A stretch of 64,000 nucleotides of DNA, taken from Bog-473 sp963743785. GTDB lineage: Bacteria; Actinomycetota; Acidimicrobiia; Acidimicrobiales; RAAP-2. The translations under genes were made by a program, and so were the position numbers. Every line of letters starts with the position of its first letter. Within the stretch, counting starts at the first letter, position 1. Where the stretch lies: the NCBI GenBank assembly GCA_963743785.1, contig CAVURD010000042.1, positions 1-64,000 of the forward strand, given 5' to 3'. The notes beneath the pieces were generated by a model. The model saw only the letters and a list, made by a program, of their open reading frames with translations. It had not been told where the DNA came from and searched no databases. Positions 1 through 8,874 of this stretch are shown piece by piece.

Positions 1-525
1 CGTCACGATGGCCCGGAAGGGAAGGCCTTCGGCCGCCGCCATGGCCTCGACCGTCCCGCCGCGGTCGACCACCGCCACCAGCAGGATCACCTCGGCGCCC
101 ACTTCGTGCACCGCATGGGCCGCCTCGAGCAGCGAGGTGCCCCGTGTCACCGTGTCCTCGGTCACCACCACCTTGTCGCCCGGATCGAGCGCGCCGGCGA
201 TGCGACCGCCGCCGCCGTGATCCTTGGCTTCCTTGCGCACGCTGAACGCCTTGAGCGGTCGACCCCTGGTCGCCGCCACGCCGGCCGTCACGAAGGCCAC
301 CGGGTCGGCCCCCATCGTCAGACCTCCGATGGCCGTCGCCTCGGCGGGAACGACCGAGAGCACCGCCTCGGCGACGAGCACCATGGCTTCGGGCCGGCAG
401 ATCGTCTGCTTCGAATCGATGAACCAACTGCTGCGACGACCGGACTTGAGGACGAAGTCCCCCCGCTTCACCGAGTGCTTCAGCAGGTGGTCGCGCAGCT
501 CGGGGTAGTCGGTGGAGCCGCTCAC
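1..525 (-). CDS. pyrE: Orotate phosphoribosyltransferase, C-terminus cut by window edge
   Basis: This enzyme transfers orotate to PRPP, giving OMP in UMP synthesis. The 175 visible codons contain the PRPP-binding loop VVVTEDTVTRGTS and an upstream KAFSVRKEAKDHG stretch typical of the family's catalytic loop. The GTG start at 525 overlaps the purM TGA (GTGA), which fixes the start and suggests translational coupling. The family is usually 180-215 residues, so only a short C-terminal piece lies outside the window. It is the last visible gene of the purL-purF-purM-pyrE run. Confidence 0.9.
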   Translation of the reverse strand, partial: MSGSTDYPELRDHLLKHSVKRGDFVLKSGRRSSWFIDSKQTICRPEAMVLVAEAVLSVVPAEATAIGGLTMGADPVAFVTAGVAATRGRPLKAFSVRKEAKDHGGGGRIAGALDPGDKVVVTEDTVTRGTSLLEAAHAVHEVGAEVILLVAVVDRGGTVEAMAAAEGLPFRAIVT

Positions 526-1556
526 CGGTACCGCACTCCTGACACATCGTCGACCACCACGCCGATCACCGTCGCCGGCTGATCGCTCGCCGCCAACGCG
601 GCGAGGGCATCGTCGGCCCGGTCGGCCCCCACCACCAGCGCCATGCCGATGCCCCGATTGAACACGCGGTCCATCTCGGCCTCGTCAACCGGGCCCTGCC
701 GCTGGATCTCGTCGAAGATCCGGGGCTCGACCCACGATGACCGCTCGAGGAGCGCACCGAGTCGCTCGGGCAGGACCCTGGGCAGATTGCCCACCATCCC
801 GCCTCCCGTGATGTGCGCGCCGGCATGGAGCGCGTCGCCCAGGGCCGCCCTCACCGCGAGCACGGCCGGGGCGTAGATCACCGAGGGCCGCAGCAGCTCG
901 TCGGCCAACGTGTGGTCCGCGCCCGGCCACACCGGATCACCGAGATGCCGGCCCGCCCGCTCCAACAACACCTGCCGGGCCAGGGTGTAGCCGTTCGAGC
1001 GCAACCCCGGGGACGCGAGCCCGACGATGACGTCACCGGCCACCACCCGTTCGGGGCCCAACTCGGCGCCCTGCTCGACCACCCCGACCGAGAAGCCGGC
1101 CAGGTCGAGGTCGTCGGGCGCCATCGAACCCGGGTGCTCGGCCGTCTCGCCGCCGATGAGCGCGCACCCGGCCAGGCGGCAGCCCTCGCTCACGCCCCCG
1201 ACGACGGTGGCGATCTGATCGGGGTCCACCTTGCCGGTGGCGATGTAGTCGAGCATGAACAGCGGCTCGGCCCCCACGCAGACCAGGTCGTCGACGCACA
1301 TGGCGACCAGGTCGATGCCGACCGTGTCGTAGCGCCCGGTGGCCTGGGCCACCATCAACTTGGTGCCCACCCCGTCGGTGGAGGCCACCAGGACGGGATG
1401 CACGTAGCGCGACATGTCGAGCGGGAACTGGCCGCCGAAGCCACCGATACCGGCCACCAGACCCTTCATGCGCTCGACGGCGGCGTCACCGGCGCCGATG
1501 TCGACGCCTGCTCCGGCATAGGTGGCCCCGTCGCCGGCGCGCCGACCCTCCCCCAC
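522..1556 (-). CDS. purM: Phosphoribosylformylglycinamidine cyclo-ligase (AIR synthetase)
   Basis: PurM closes FGAM to AIR using ATP, step 5 of purine synthesis. The 344-residue protein has normal family length. It shows the substrate/ATP region GGETAEHPGSM, the block GLASPGLRSNGYTLAR, the glycine-rich HITGGGMVGNLPRVLP and the C-terminal FNRGIGMALVV. The start is GTG. It lies 5 nt after purF and overlaps pyrE by 4 nt, so it is almost certainly co-transcribed with both. Confidence 0.95.
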   Translation of the reverse strand: MGEGRRAGDGATYAGAGVDIGAGDAAVERMKGLVAGIGGFGGQFPLDMSRYVHPVLVASTDGVGTKLMVAQATGRYDTVGIDLVAMCVDDLVCVGAEPLFMLDYIATGKVDPDQIATVVGGVSEGCRLAGCALIGGETAEHPGSMAPDDLDLAGFSVGVVEQGAELGPERVVAGDVIVGLASPGLRSNGYTLARQVLLERAGRHLGDPVWPGADHTLADELLRPSVIYAPAVLAVRAALGDALHAGAHITGGGMVGNLPRVLPERLGALLERSSWVEPRIFDEIQRQGPVDEAEMDRVFNRGIGMALVVGADRADDALAALAASDQPATVIGVVVDDVSGVRYR

Positions 1557-1561
1557 CGGGC

Positions 1562-3022
1562 TCAGACCCCGGGGAGCGCGGCCTGGTACGCCGGCGACTC
1601 CGGGCGCGTGGTGAGCAGCACCGGCGTGGACGTCGGCACGGCCGTGGGGTAGTCACCCGTGAAGCACGCGTCGCAGAAGCCGGCGTCGACCGTGATGGCC
1701 GCCTTGAGGTTCTCCACGCTGATGTAGGCCAGGGAGTCGGCGCCGAGGATGTCGCGGATCTCGTCCACGCTGTGGTTGTTGGCGATGAGCTCCTGATGCG
1801 ACGGCGTGTCGATGCCGTAGAAGCAGGGCCAGCGCCACGGCGGCGAGGAGATGCGCAGGTGGACTTCGGTGGCGCCGGCCTCGCGCAGCATGCGGACCAC
1901 CGACCGCTGGGTGGTGCCCCGCACGATGGAGTCGTCGACCACCACCAGCCGCTTGCCGGCGATGGTCTCGCTCAGCGCGTTGAGCTTGCGGCGCACGGCA
2001 TCGCCGCGGGCCTGCTGATCGGGCGCGATGAAGGAGCGGCCGATGTAGCGGTTCTTGACCAGGCCCTGGCCGTAGGGGATGCCGCTGGCCCGGGCGAACC
2101 CCTCGGCGGCCGGGACGCCCGACTCGGGCACCCCCATGACCATGTCCGCCTCGACCGGGGCCTGGGCCGCCAGGAGCTCACCCATACGGCAGCGGGTCTC
2201 GTGCACCTCGCGCCCGTAGAGGTGACTGTCGGGACGGGCGATGTAGGCGAACTCGAAAATGCACAGCCGCGGCTCGACCTCCTTCAACCAGGAGATCTGC
2301 AGGCTCTGCACGCCGTCACCGTCGATGACCACCAGCTCGCCCGGTTCGACCTCGCGCACGAAGGTGGCGCCGATCACGCTGAGGGCCGGCGTTTCCGACG
2401 CCAGCACCCAGCCTTCGGGAGCATCCGCCGGGCCCAGGCGGCCCAGGCACAGGGGCCGGAAGCCGTAGGGGTCGCGCACGCCGAAGAGACGTTGGGCGTT
2501 CATCAGCACGAAGGAGAATGCACCCTCGACGATGGGCAGGACGGCCTGGAGCGCGCTGGCCAGGTCGCCGGTCTCGGGAAAGGCGTTCGCCAGCAGCTCG
2601 GCCACCACGTCGCTGTCGGTGGCGATGGCCCCGGGCAGCATGCCGACCTTCTCGGCCAGCTCGGGCGTGTTGGTCAGGTTGCCGTTGTGCCCGAGGGCGA
2701 ACCCGGCCCGGCCCACCGGTCGGTAGACCGGCTGCGCGCCGGCCCAGTCCGAAGCGCCGTGGGTGGAGTAGCGGGTGTGGCCGATGGCCAGATGGCCCTG
2801 CAGCCCCGAGAGGGTCCGCTCGTCGAACACGGTGGCCACCAGGCCCATGTCCTTGACCACCATGACGGTGTCGCCGTCGCTGACCGCCATGCCGGCCGAC
2901 TCCTGGCCGCGGTGCTGCAGGGCGAACAGGCCGTCGAACGTGAGGTTGGCCACCTTCCGCTCAGGGGCGTAGATACCGAAGACACCGCAGGCTTCCTTCA
3001 CGGTGCCTCGATTCTCGCACAA
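1562..3022 (-). CDS. purF: Amidophosphoribosyltransferase, Fe-S type
   Basis: PurF makes phosphoribosylamine from PRPP and glutamine, the committed step of purine synthesis. The N-terminal Ntn-hydrolase domain begins at Cys in KEACGVFGIY. From the TTG start this is Cys12, the same position as in the Bacillus-type propeptide. The C-terminal phosphoribosyltransferase domain has the PRPP loop RLVVVDDSIVRGTT. Cysteines in RLCIFEF, WPCFYG and GFCDACF match the four ligand positions of the [4Fe-4S] class. A GTG seven codons downstream is an alternative start that would leave only a 4-residue propeptide. The gene is 10 nt after purL. Confidence 0.93.
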   Translation of the reverse strand: MCENRGTVKEACGVFGIYAPERKVANLTFDGLFALQHRGQESAGMAVSDGDTVMVVKDMGLVATVFDERTLSGLQGHLAIGHTRYSTHGASDWAGAQPVYRPVGRAGFALGHNGNLTNTPELAEKVGMLPGAIATDSDVVAELLANAFPETGDLASALQAVLPIVEGAFSFVLMNAQRLFGVRDPYGFRPLCLGRLGPADAPEGWVLASETPALSVIGATFVREVEPGELVVIDGDGVQSLQISWLKEVEPRLCIFEFAYIARPDSHLYGREVHETRCRMGELLAAQAPVEADMVMGVPESGVPAAEGFARASGIPYGQGLVKNRYIGRSFIAPDQQARGDAVRRKLNALSETIAGKRLVVVDDSIVRGTTQRSVVRMLREAGATEVHLRISSPPWRWPCFYGIDTPSHQELIANNHSVDEIRDILGADSLAYISVENLKAAITVDAGFCDACFTGDYPTAVPTSTPVLLTTRPESPAYQAALPGV

Positions 3023-3032
3023 TCGGGCCCCA

Positions 3033-5312
3033 TCAGGTGTCCCCCAGCATCGAGGAGAGGTTCCCCTCGTAGGCCCCGCTCAGCGCGGCCACCGGGACCT
3101 CGACCAGGCCGTCGACCACGAAATCACGGCCGCCGGCTCGGCCCAGCGTCACGGCGCCGATCCCCAACGCCTCGGCCCGGGCACAGAGCTCGTCGGGCAT
3201 CGGCGTGGCGATCACGAAGCGTGACGGCAGCTCGCTGAAGAGCTCGGCGGCCTCGGCCAGCGCCACGTGACAGCCCACGGCGCCCGCCACCGCCATCTCG
3301 GCCAGGGCCAGGCCGAGCCCGCCCGACGACACGTCGTGCACGGCGCTCACCAGCGGCGGCTCCGTCGCCCCGCCCACCATCGGCGCGATCAACCCGGCCA
3401 CGAAGCCGCACACCTCGCCGTGCCGTTCCAGATCGAGCGCGGGCAGGGAGCCGGACCGGTGCCGGCGGCGCTCGGTGGCCCAGCGCGTCCCGGCCAGCGG
3501 GAACGGCTCGGTTTCACCGCCCACCCCCGCTCCGGCCCACCGGGGTCCGACCAGCACGACGGTGTCCCCGTCGGCCCAGCCCATTCCGGGAGGCGCGGCC
3601 CGCACCAGGTCGACCAACCCCAGCACGCCCAGCACGGGGGTGGGATCGATATCGGCGCCGCCGCTCTCGTTGTACAAGGACACGTTGCCGCCGATGACGG
3701 GCAGCGACAGCGCCCGGCAGCTCGCAGCCATCCCGTCGATGCATTCCGACAGCTGCCACATCACCTCGGCGTGCTCGGGGTTCCCGAAATTCAGGCAATT
3801 GACCACGGCCACCGCCGTGGCGCCGACGCAGGCCAGGTTGGCCACGCCCTCGGCCAGCGTCAACGCCGTGCCGGCGCGGGGGTCGAGGGCGCAGTAGCGG
3901 GGGTTCGAATCGGTGGTCACCGCCACGCCGCGCTCGGAGGCGGGCAACCCGGGACCGGCCAGGCGCAGCAGCGCGGCGTCGCCGCCCGGGCCGACCACCG
4001 TGTTCAAGAAGAGCTGGTGGTCGTACTGGCGGTAGACCCAGCGCGGCGAGCGCAGCAGGCTCAGCAGGTCCGCCCCCGCCTCGGCGTCCACCACCGGGCC
4101 CGGTTCCGCCTCGACCACCTGCACCGGGGCCGACCGCGGCCGGTCGTACAACGGCGCGTCGTCGGACAGCGAGGCCGCCGGCACGTCGGCCAGAATCGGG
4201 CCGTCGAAGCCGTCGCGGATGCGCAGCCGACCGCCACCTTCGGGATCGGGCGCCGTCACCTTGCCCACCACCGCCGCCCGCACCTCCCACTTCAGGCACA
4301 CCTCGGCCACCGCGGGCCAGGACTCGGGGGTGACAATGGCCAGCATGCGCTCCTGGCTCTCGCTGGTCATCACCTCCCACGGCTCCATGCCCTCCTCGCG
4401 GCGCGGCACCGCGGAGACGTCGACGTCCATCCCGACCCCGCCGCGGCCCGCCGTCTCGCTGGTGGCGCAGGCCAACCCGGCGCCACCCAGGTCCTGGATC
4501 CCCACCACCAGCTTGCGGTCCAGGAGCTCGAGGCACGCCTCGATCAACCGCTTCTCCTCGAAGGGGTCACCCACCTGGACGCTGGGCCGCTTGGTGTCGT
4601 CGGCCGCCCCGCCCCCACCGCCGTCATCACCGGCGAAGCCGGCCGAGGCCAGGACCGAGACCCCGCCGATCCCGTCGCGCCCGGTCGAGCTGCCCAGCAA
4701 CACGGCCAGGTTGCCCGGCCCCGACGCGATGCCGAGCACCAGGCGATCGGTGGGCAGGGCCCCCAGGCAGAGCACATTGACCAGCGGGTTCTGGGCGTAA
4801 CAGGGGTCGAAGGTCAGCTCGCCCCCGACCGTCGGCACACCGACCGAGTTGCCGTAGCCCGAGATCCCGCTCACCACGCCCTCGATGAGCCAGCGTTGCC
4901 GGGCCTCGTCGGGCGGGCCGAAGAACAAGGGGTCCATGACGGCCAGCGGGCGGGCCCCCATGGTGAAGATGTCCCGCAGGATCCCCCCGACCCCGGTGGC
5001 CGCACCCTGATACGGCTCGATGGCCGACGGGTGGTTGTGGCTCTCGATGCGGATGGCGATGGCGATCCCGTCGCCGGCATCGACGACCCCGGCGTTCTCC
5101 CCGGGGCCGACCAGCACCCGGGGCCCTTCGGTGGGCAGGCGCTTGAGATGGAGCCGTGACGACTTGTAGGAACAGTGCTCGCTCCACATGACGGCGTACA
5201 GCGCCAGCTCCAGATGGTTGGGCGGCCGGCCCAGGATGTCGCCCACCGCGGCGAATTCGTCATCGGTCAGACCGAGGGCCCGGTGCAACGACTCCTCGGC
5301 GACGGAACTCAC
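3033..5312 (-). CDS. purL: Phosphoribosylformylglycinamidine synthase, large subunit (small-PurL type)
   Basis: PurL converts FGAR to FGAM with ATP and ammonia delivered by PurQ. The 759-residue length is the short form, which needs separate PurS and PurQ; both are encoded at 7784-8722. Visible blocks include SEHCSYKSSR, IRIESHNHPSAIEPYQGAATGVGG, the PurL-type GGELTFDPCY and a C-terminal AIRS-like region. The open frame extends to 5483, but homology begins at the GTG at 5312, preceded by a G-rich Shine-Dalgarno. The longer start would run out of frame through the neighbouring methyltransferase. Confidence 0.93.
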   Translation of the reverse strand: MSSVAEESLHRALGLTDDEFAAVGDILGRPPNHLELALYAVMWSEHCSYKSSRLHLKRLPTEGPRVLVGPGENAGVVDAGDGIAIAIRIESHNHPSAIEPYQGAATGVGGILRDIFTMGARPLAVMDPLFFGPPDEARQRWLIEGVVSGISGYGNSVGVPTVGGELTFDPCYAQNPLVNVLCLGALPTDRLVLGIASGPGNLAVLLGSSTGRDGIGGVSVLASAGFAGDDGGGGGAADDTKRPSVQVGDPFEEKRLIEACLELLDRKLVVGIQDLGGAGLACATSETAGRGGVGMDVDVSAVPRREEGMEPWEVMTSESQERMLAIVTPESWPAVAEVCLKWEVRAAVVGKVTAPDPEGGGRLRIRDGFDGPILADVPAASLSDDAPLYDRPRSAPVQVVEAEPGPVVDAEAGADLLSLLRSPRWVYRQYDHQLFLNTVVGPGGDAALLRLAGPGLPASERGVAVTTDSNPRYCALDPRAGTALTLAEGVANLACVGATAVAVVNCLNFGNPEHAEVMWQLSECIDGMAASCRALSLPVIGGNVSLYNESGGADIDPTPVLGVLGLVDLVRAAPPGMGWADGDTVVLVGPRWAGAGVGGETEPFPLAGTRWATERRRHRSGSLPALDLERHGEVCGFVAGLIAPMVGGATEPPLVSAVHDVSSGGLGLALAEMAVAGAVGCHVALAEAAELFSELPSRFVIATPMPDELCARAEALGIGAVTLGRAGGRDFVVDGLVEVPVAALSGAYEGNLSSMLGDT

Positions 5313-5325
5313 GGCACCCCCCAAA

Positions 5326-5925
5326 CTAGTAGGGCACCGAGGGTCGATCGGCCGTGACCACGGCCAGATCGTCCTCCTCCCAGCGCACGACGGCGACCAG
5401 GCCGGCGTCGTGGAGCCACTCCACCTGCTCGGCGACCGTGCTGGGCTTGTCGTACCCGGCCTCCATCGGGATGACCTCGCCACCGGGGGTGGTCGGGATC
5501 ACCGCGTCACCCAGGACGAACCGGCCGCCGGGCGAGAGGACCTCGGCCACCCGCCGGAACAGCGCCGCCTTGCCCGGACCGTCGAGATGGTGGATGGCCA
5601 GCACCGACACCACCAGGTCGAAGGGGCCGGGCGGCAACGGGTCGCTCAGGTCGGCCACCAGCAACCGCACGTTGTAGCCGAGCAGGCGCATACGGGCCTC
5701 GGCCAGCATGGCGTCGCTCTCGTCGAGGCCGATGGTGCGCGCACCGGGGTGAAAGGGCAGGACCTGGGCCAGGGTCTCCCCGGTACCGGTGCCCAGTTCC
5801 AAGAGGTCGGCCGCGTCGATCGATGCCGTCGCCCGCGCCACCCGGTGCTGGAGATCGTCATAGAGCGGCACCTCGGAGCGAATCATCTCCAGGTAGTTCG
5901 CCGGGTCGAAGTGGAACTGGCTCAT
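5326..5925 (-). CDS. Class I SAM-dependent methyltransferase
   Basis: A 199-residue Rossmann-fold methyltransferase. Motif I is LLELGTGTGETLAQVL, the acidic ribose contact lies in RTIGLDESDAML, and motif IV/V is FDLVVSVLAIHHL followed by SPGGRFVLGD. The substrate is unknown. The ATG at 5925 overlaps the TGA of the upstream membrane-protein gene (ATGA), and purL follows after 13 nt, so it is inserted into the purine transcription unit. Nothing in it points to a purine function. Confidence 0.85.
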   Translation of the reverse strand: MSQFHFDPANYLEMIRSEVPLYDDLQHRVARATASIDAADLLELGTGTGETLAQVLPFHPGARTIGLDESDAMLAEARMRLLGYNVRLLVADLSDPLPPGPFDLVVSVLAIHHLDGPGKAALFRRVAEVLSPGGRFVLGDAVIPTTPGGEVIPMEAGYDKPSTVAEQVEWLHDAGLVAVVRWEEDDLAVVTADRPSVPY

Positions 5926-6377
5926 GGGCTCACGGCCGGAGGTTCGAGCAGCTCGGCGTGATGGACCCAGCTCCAGCGCAGGACGAAGAGCGACAGGGCG
6001 AGCGTCAGGACGTTGATGGCCAACTCGGTGGCGCCGTCGGCGCCCTTGCCCCAGATCCCGTGTTCGAGGTCGTAGAGCACGTCCATCCCGAAGAGGTACA
6101 GCCCGGCGCCGCCTCCGGCCAGAAGCCAGAACAGGGCGGCCCGGCGGAACGTGACCAGACAGAAGGCCGCCGCCGTCATGCACAGGGCGAGCCAACCGTC
6201 GGCCAACGGGAAGGCCTGCTCGAACTGCAGATAGGGCACTGAGGTCTCCGATGCCACCAGCGACCGGTGGGTGAACCAGGCCACCCAGTAGGCGGCCATC
6301 ACGGCGACGGCCGCCAGCAGCAGCACGGCCATGGAACGCCGTTCTTTGATGCCGAGGAGCGTGGTGTGCGACGGCAT
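5922..6377 (-). CDS. Small four-helix membrane protein
   Basis: A 151-residue hydrophobic protein from the ATG at 6377 (MPSHTTLLG). It has four predicted membrane helices: one starting MAVLLLAAVAVMAAYW, one around LALCMTAAAFCLV, one around FWLLAGGGAGLYLFG, and one around LAINVLTLALSLFVLRW. I do not recognise a family. It overlaps the following methyltransferase by 4 nt, so the two are probably co-translated. An upstream extension to 6461 is open but has no hydrophobic or conserved character. Confidence 0.65.
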   Translation of the reverse strand: MPSHTTLLGIKERRSMAVLLLAAVAVMAAYWVAWFTHRSLVASETSVPYLQFEQAFPLADGWLALCMTAAAFCLVTFRRAALFWLLAGGGAGLYLFGMDVLYDLEHGIWGKGADGATELAINVLTLALSLFVLRWSWVHHAELLEPPAVSP

Positions 6378-6564
6378 GACCGCAGGGTACTGCGCCCGTG
6401 CCCGGTGGAGTGGGAACCCGTTCCACCGCCGAGAGGCCGAACAATCGCCAAAAACGCCCACCGGTTATTCGGGTGTCGACACCTGTCGTTCCCGGCAAAA
6501 GACTCCACCCGGATTTGCCGGTATCTGCCGACACATGAGACCCACAATGGGTCACACTGGAGGT

Positions 6565-6991
6565 ATGGCAAAAGCAAAGACCCCGGCTCCTCGCAAACCC
6601 ATGAGCAGCGGCCACAAGGCGGCGCTGGCAAGGGGGCGGGCCGAGAGTGCGTCCGTCCGCCACTACCTCGAGGCGCTCGAGACCTCCAAACCCAAGCGGG
6701 GACGCAAGCGCACCCCCGCCTCCATCGACAAGCGCCTGGCCGCCATTGAAAATCAGCTGGCGGCCGCCGACGCCCTGACCAAGTTGCATCTGCTGCAAGA
6801 GCGCAAGGACCTGGTCGATGAGCGGTCGCGGGTCGATCAGGTCAAGGACCTCGAGCGCGCTGGAGAAGCAATTCATCAAGGTGGCCAAGGGGTACGGCGA
6901 GCGCAAGGGCATCACCTACGGCACGTGGCGGGCCGCCGGCGTCAGTGCGGCGGTTCTCCATTCGGCCGACATCTCCCGCGCCCGGGGCTGA
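6565..6991 (+). CDS. Conserved actinobacterial hypothetical protein, frameshifted
   Basis: The N-terminal part (MSSGHKAALARGRAESASV, HYLEALETSKPKRGRKRTP and an Ala/Leu-rich coiled-coil-like helix) and the C-terminal part (FIKVAKGYGERKGITYGTW then GVSAAVLHSADISRARG) belong to one basic, helical protein of about 140 residues that I recall as widespread and uncharacterised in Actinobacteria. They lie in different frames. A one-base shift near 6862 separates them, probably a sequencing indel in the GC-rich GAGCGCGCTGG stretch. The GGAGGT motif sits only 1 nt before the ATG, so initiation may be unusual. It converges on the methyltransferase at 7015. Confidence 0.7.
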
Positions 6992-7014
6992 GTCAGGGCT
7001 ACCGTACGGCGCCG

Positions 7015-7758
7015 TCAGTGGCGGGCCGCGACGAAGATCAGTTCGGGGCTGTCCTCACGGAGCGGTCGCCCATCCCAGTGACCGAAGACGTCCTGCACGA
7101 CGAATCCGGCGTCGCGGAGCGACGCCGCCAAGTGTGCTTCGGTGCGGAAGCGCAACTCGTTGTGCGACACCACTTCCTCGCCGGACGATACGAAGCGGTA
7201 GTGCAACTCGCACCACACCCAGTCGTCGCGCACCTCGACCGATTGGAACCACACGTCGACCTCCTGGCCCACCGCATCCACTATCCGCCGCCGGGACAGA
7301 TCGGGCGTCCACCTCAGCCAGCCCCGGGCGCGCGGGTTGCGGCTCTCGAAGGCCAGACGACCGTCCGGGCGCAGGGCCCGGTGGATGGCGGCCAGGGTGG
7401 CGTGCCATTCCCCGTCGTCGCTGATGATCTGCGCCACGTGACCGGTCATGAGGGCCAGATCGGCGCCGGTCTCCTCCAGGCAAGAGGCGTCACCCTCGAT
7501 CCAGCGCACCAGGTCGCCGCCCGGACGCCGGCGGGCCACGCCGAGCATGGCCGGAGCCGGATCGACCCCGGTGACCGCGTGGCCGCGCCGGGCCAACTGG
7601 GTGGCCAGCATCCCCGTGCCGCAGCCGACGTCGAGGATCGCCGAGCCCGGCCGCTGCGAGGCCAGATCGAGATAGAAACCAACGTCGGTGCGGAGTGGGT
7701 CCCACCAGTCATAGAGGGTGACCAGACGCGGGTCGGAGAACTCCTCGAAGTAGGTCAT
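7015..7758 (-). CDS. Class I SAM-dependent methyltransferase
   Basis: A 247-residue methyltransferase with motif I in AILDVGCGTGMLATQLA, the acidic residue in AVTGVDPAPAML, and the later block ALRPDGRLAFESRNP. The C-terminal half is beta-rich (WCELHYRFVSSGEEVVSHNELRF), which resembles small-molecule methyltransferases. The substrate cannot be assigned. It lies 25 nt downstream of purQ on the same strand, so it is probably co-transcribed with purS-purQ. Confidence 0.85.
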   Translation of the reverse strand: MTYFEEFSDPRLVTLYDWWDPLRTDVGFYLDLASQRPGSAILDVGCGTGMLATQLARRGHAVTGVDPAPAMLGVARRRPGGDLVRWIEGDASCLEETGADLALMTGHVAQIISDDGEWHATLAAIHRALRPDGRLAFESRNPRARGWLRWTPDLSRRRIVDAVGQEVDVWFQSVEVRDDWVWCELHYRFVSSGEEVVSHNELRFRTEAHLAASLRDAGFVVQDVFGHWDGRPLREDSPELIFVAARH

Positions 7759-7783
7759 GCCGCGCGCCGCGCCCCGCGATGAC

Positions 7784-8464
7784 TCAGGCGGCGGCGGACG
7801 CCTGGGCGGCGTCGAGGAGGGACCGCAACAAGCGTGCCCCGTCTTCGGATCCGAGCAAGGGGTGCGAGGCCCGTTCCGGGTGCGGCATCAGACCCACCAC
7901 GTTGCCCGAGGCGTTGGTGATGCCGGCAATGTCGTCGACCGACCCGTTCGGGTTGTCCACGTAGCGGAGCACGACCCGGCCCTGGCCATTGAGCTCGCGC
8001 AGGGTCTCCTCGTCACAGACGTAGCTGCCGGAAAAATGGTTGATCGGCAGCACCAGCTCGTCCCCGACGGCGGCCGAACCGGTGAGGACCGAATCCGTCG
8101 AGGTGACGCGTAGCCGGGTCGGTTGGCACAGGAAGCGCAGGCGGCTGTTCTTCTGCAACGCACCGGGCAGCAGTCCTGCTTCGGTCAGCACCTGGAAGCC
8201 GTTGCAGATGCCGACGACCGGCCCACCCCGTCGGGCGAACTGGGTCACCGCGTCCATGATGGGTGAGAAACGGGCCAGGGCCCCCGGACGCAGGTAGTCA
8301 CCGTGGGCGAAGCCGCCCGGGAGCACGACCGCATCGACGGCTCCGACGCTGGTGTCGCCGTGCCAGAGCAGTACGCCCTCGGCCCCCAACCACTGCACCG
8401 CCTGCACCACGTCGTACTCGCAGTTCGAACCCGGAAAGACGACGACCCCGATCCGCGGTGCCAC
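7784..8464 (-). CDS. purQ: Phosphoribosylformylglycinamidine synthase, glutaminase subunit
   Basis: PurQ releases ammonia from glutamine for PurL. The 226-residue class I amidotransferase has the nucleophile Cys in VGICNGFQVLTE, the N-terminal VVFPGSNCEYD and the catalytic His/Glu in LMPHPERA. The GTG at 8464 directly abuts the purS stop, so translation is likely coupled. It works with PurS (next gene) and PurL (3033-5312), from which it is separated by accessory genes. Confidence 0.95.
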   Translation of the reverse strand: MAPRIGVVVFPGSNCEYDVVQAVQWLGAEGVLLWHGDTSVGAVDAVVLPGGFAHGDYLRPGALARFSPIMDAVTQFARRGGPVVGICNGFQVLTEAGLLPGALQKNSRLRFLCQPTRLRVTSTDSVLTGSAAVGDELVLPINHFSGSYVCDEETLRELNGQGRVVLRYVDNPNGSVDDIAGITNASGNVVGLMPHPERASHPLLGSEDGARLLRSLLDAAQASAAA

Positions 8465-8722
8465 TCAGCCCTCCAGCGCCTGGAGCTCGAGCCGGCTCTG
8501 CTCGATGACCGGATTGGCCAACAGGCGGTCGGCCAACTCGGTCGCCTTGGTCCGAGCCGCGCTCTCATCGGGCGCGCTGACTTCGAAGCTGAAGGACCGG
8601 CCGGCCCGCACATGCGCCACCCCGTCGAAACCGAGCGCGGGGAGCGCCCGCTCGATGGTGGCGCCCTCCGGATCGGCGATCCCCGGCCGCAGCTGCACCT
8701 CCACCCGGGCCTGGAACCTCAT
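8465..8722 (-). CDS. purS: Phosphoribosylformylglycinamidine synthase subunit PurS
   Basis: A small 85-residue protein that dimerises to bridge PurL and PurQ. It shows the typical start RFQARVEVQLRPGIADPEG, the block ALPALGFDGVAHVRAGRSF and the C-terminal ADRLLANPVIEQSRLEL. Length and order (purS then purQ) are as in Gram-positive bacteria. It is divergent from the SARP-type regulator at 8875, so its promoter must lie in the 150-nt gap that holds the TCCGGTG repeats. Confidence 0.93.
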   Translation of the reverse strand: MRFQARVEVQLRPGIADPEGATIERALPALGFDGVAHVRAGRSFSFEVSAPDESAARTKATELADRLLANPVIEQSRLELQALEG

Positions 8723-8797
8723 CGCTTCGCACCGTACCAGCCGCCGGGCGCGAGGCCGGTCACCCGTGCAGGGTCCGGAGCCTCTCGAACTCCGGGG

Positions 8798-8854
8798 TCC
8801 GGTGTCCGGTGTCCGGTGTCCGTGTATCGTCCGGTATCTGGTGTCCGGTGTCCC
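8798..8854. repeat. Short tandem repeat, 7-bp unit TCCGGTG
   Basis: Three perfect contiguous copies of TCCGGTG (8798-8818) are followed by degenerate copies (TCCGTGT, TCCGGTA) and one more perfect copy at 8844-8850. It occupies the divergent gap between purS and the SARP-type regulator, where both promoters must lie. Confidence 0.8.
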
Positions 8855-8874
8855 GTCAATGCGGATGGACCAGG

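Noticed and set aside
3267..5159. Plus-strand open frame of 630 codons opposite purL
   Set aside because: High GC removes stop codons from antisense frames. It has no recognisable domain, whereas purL is unmistakable.
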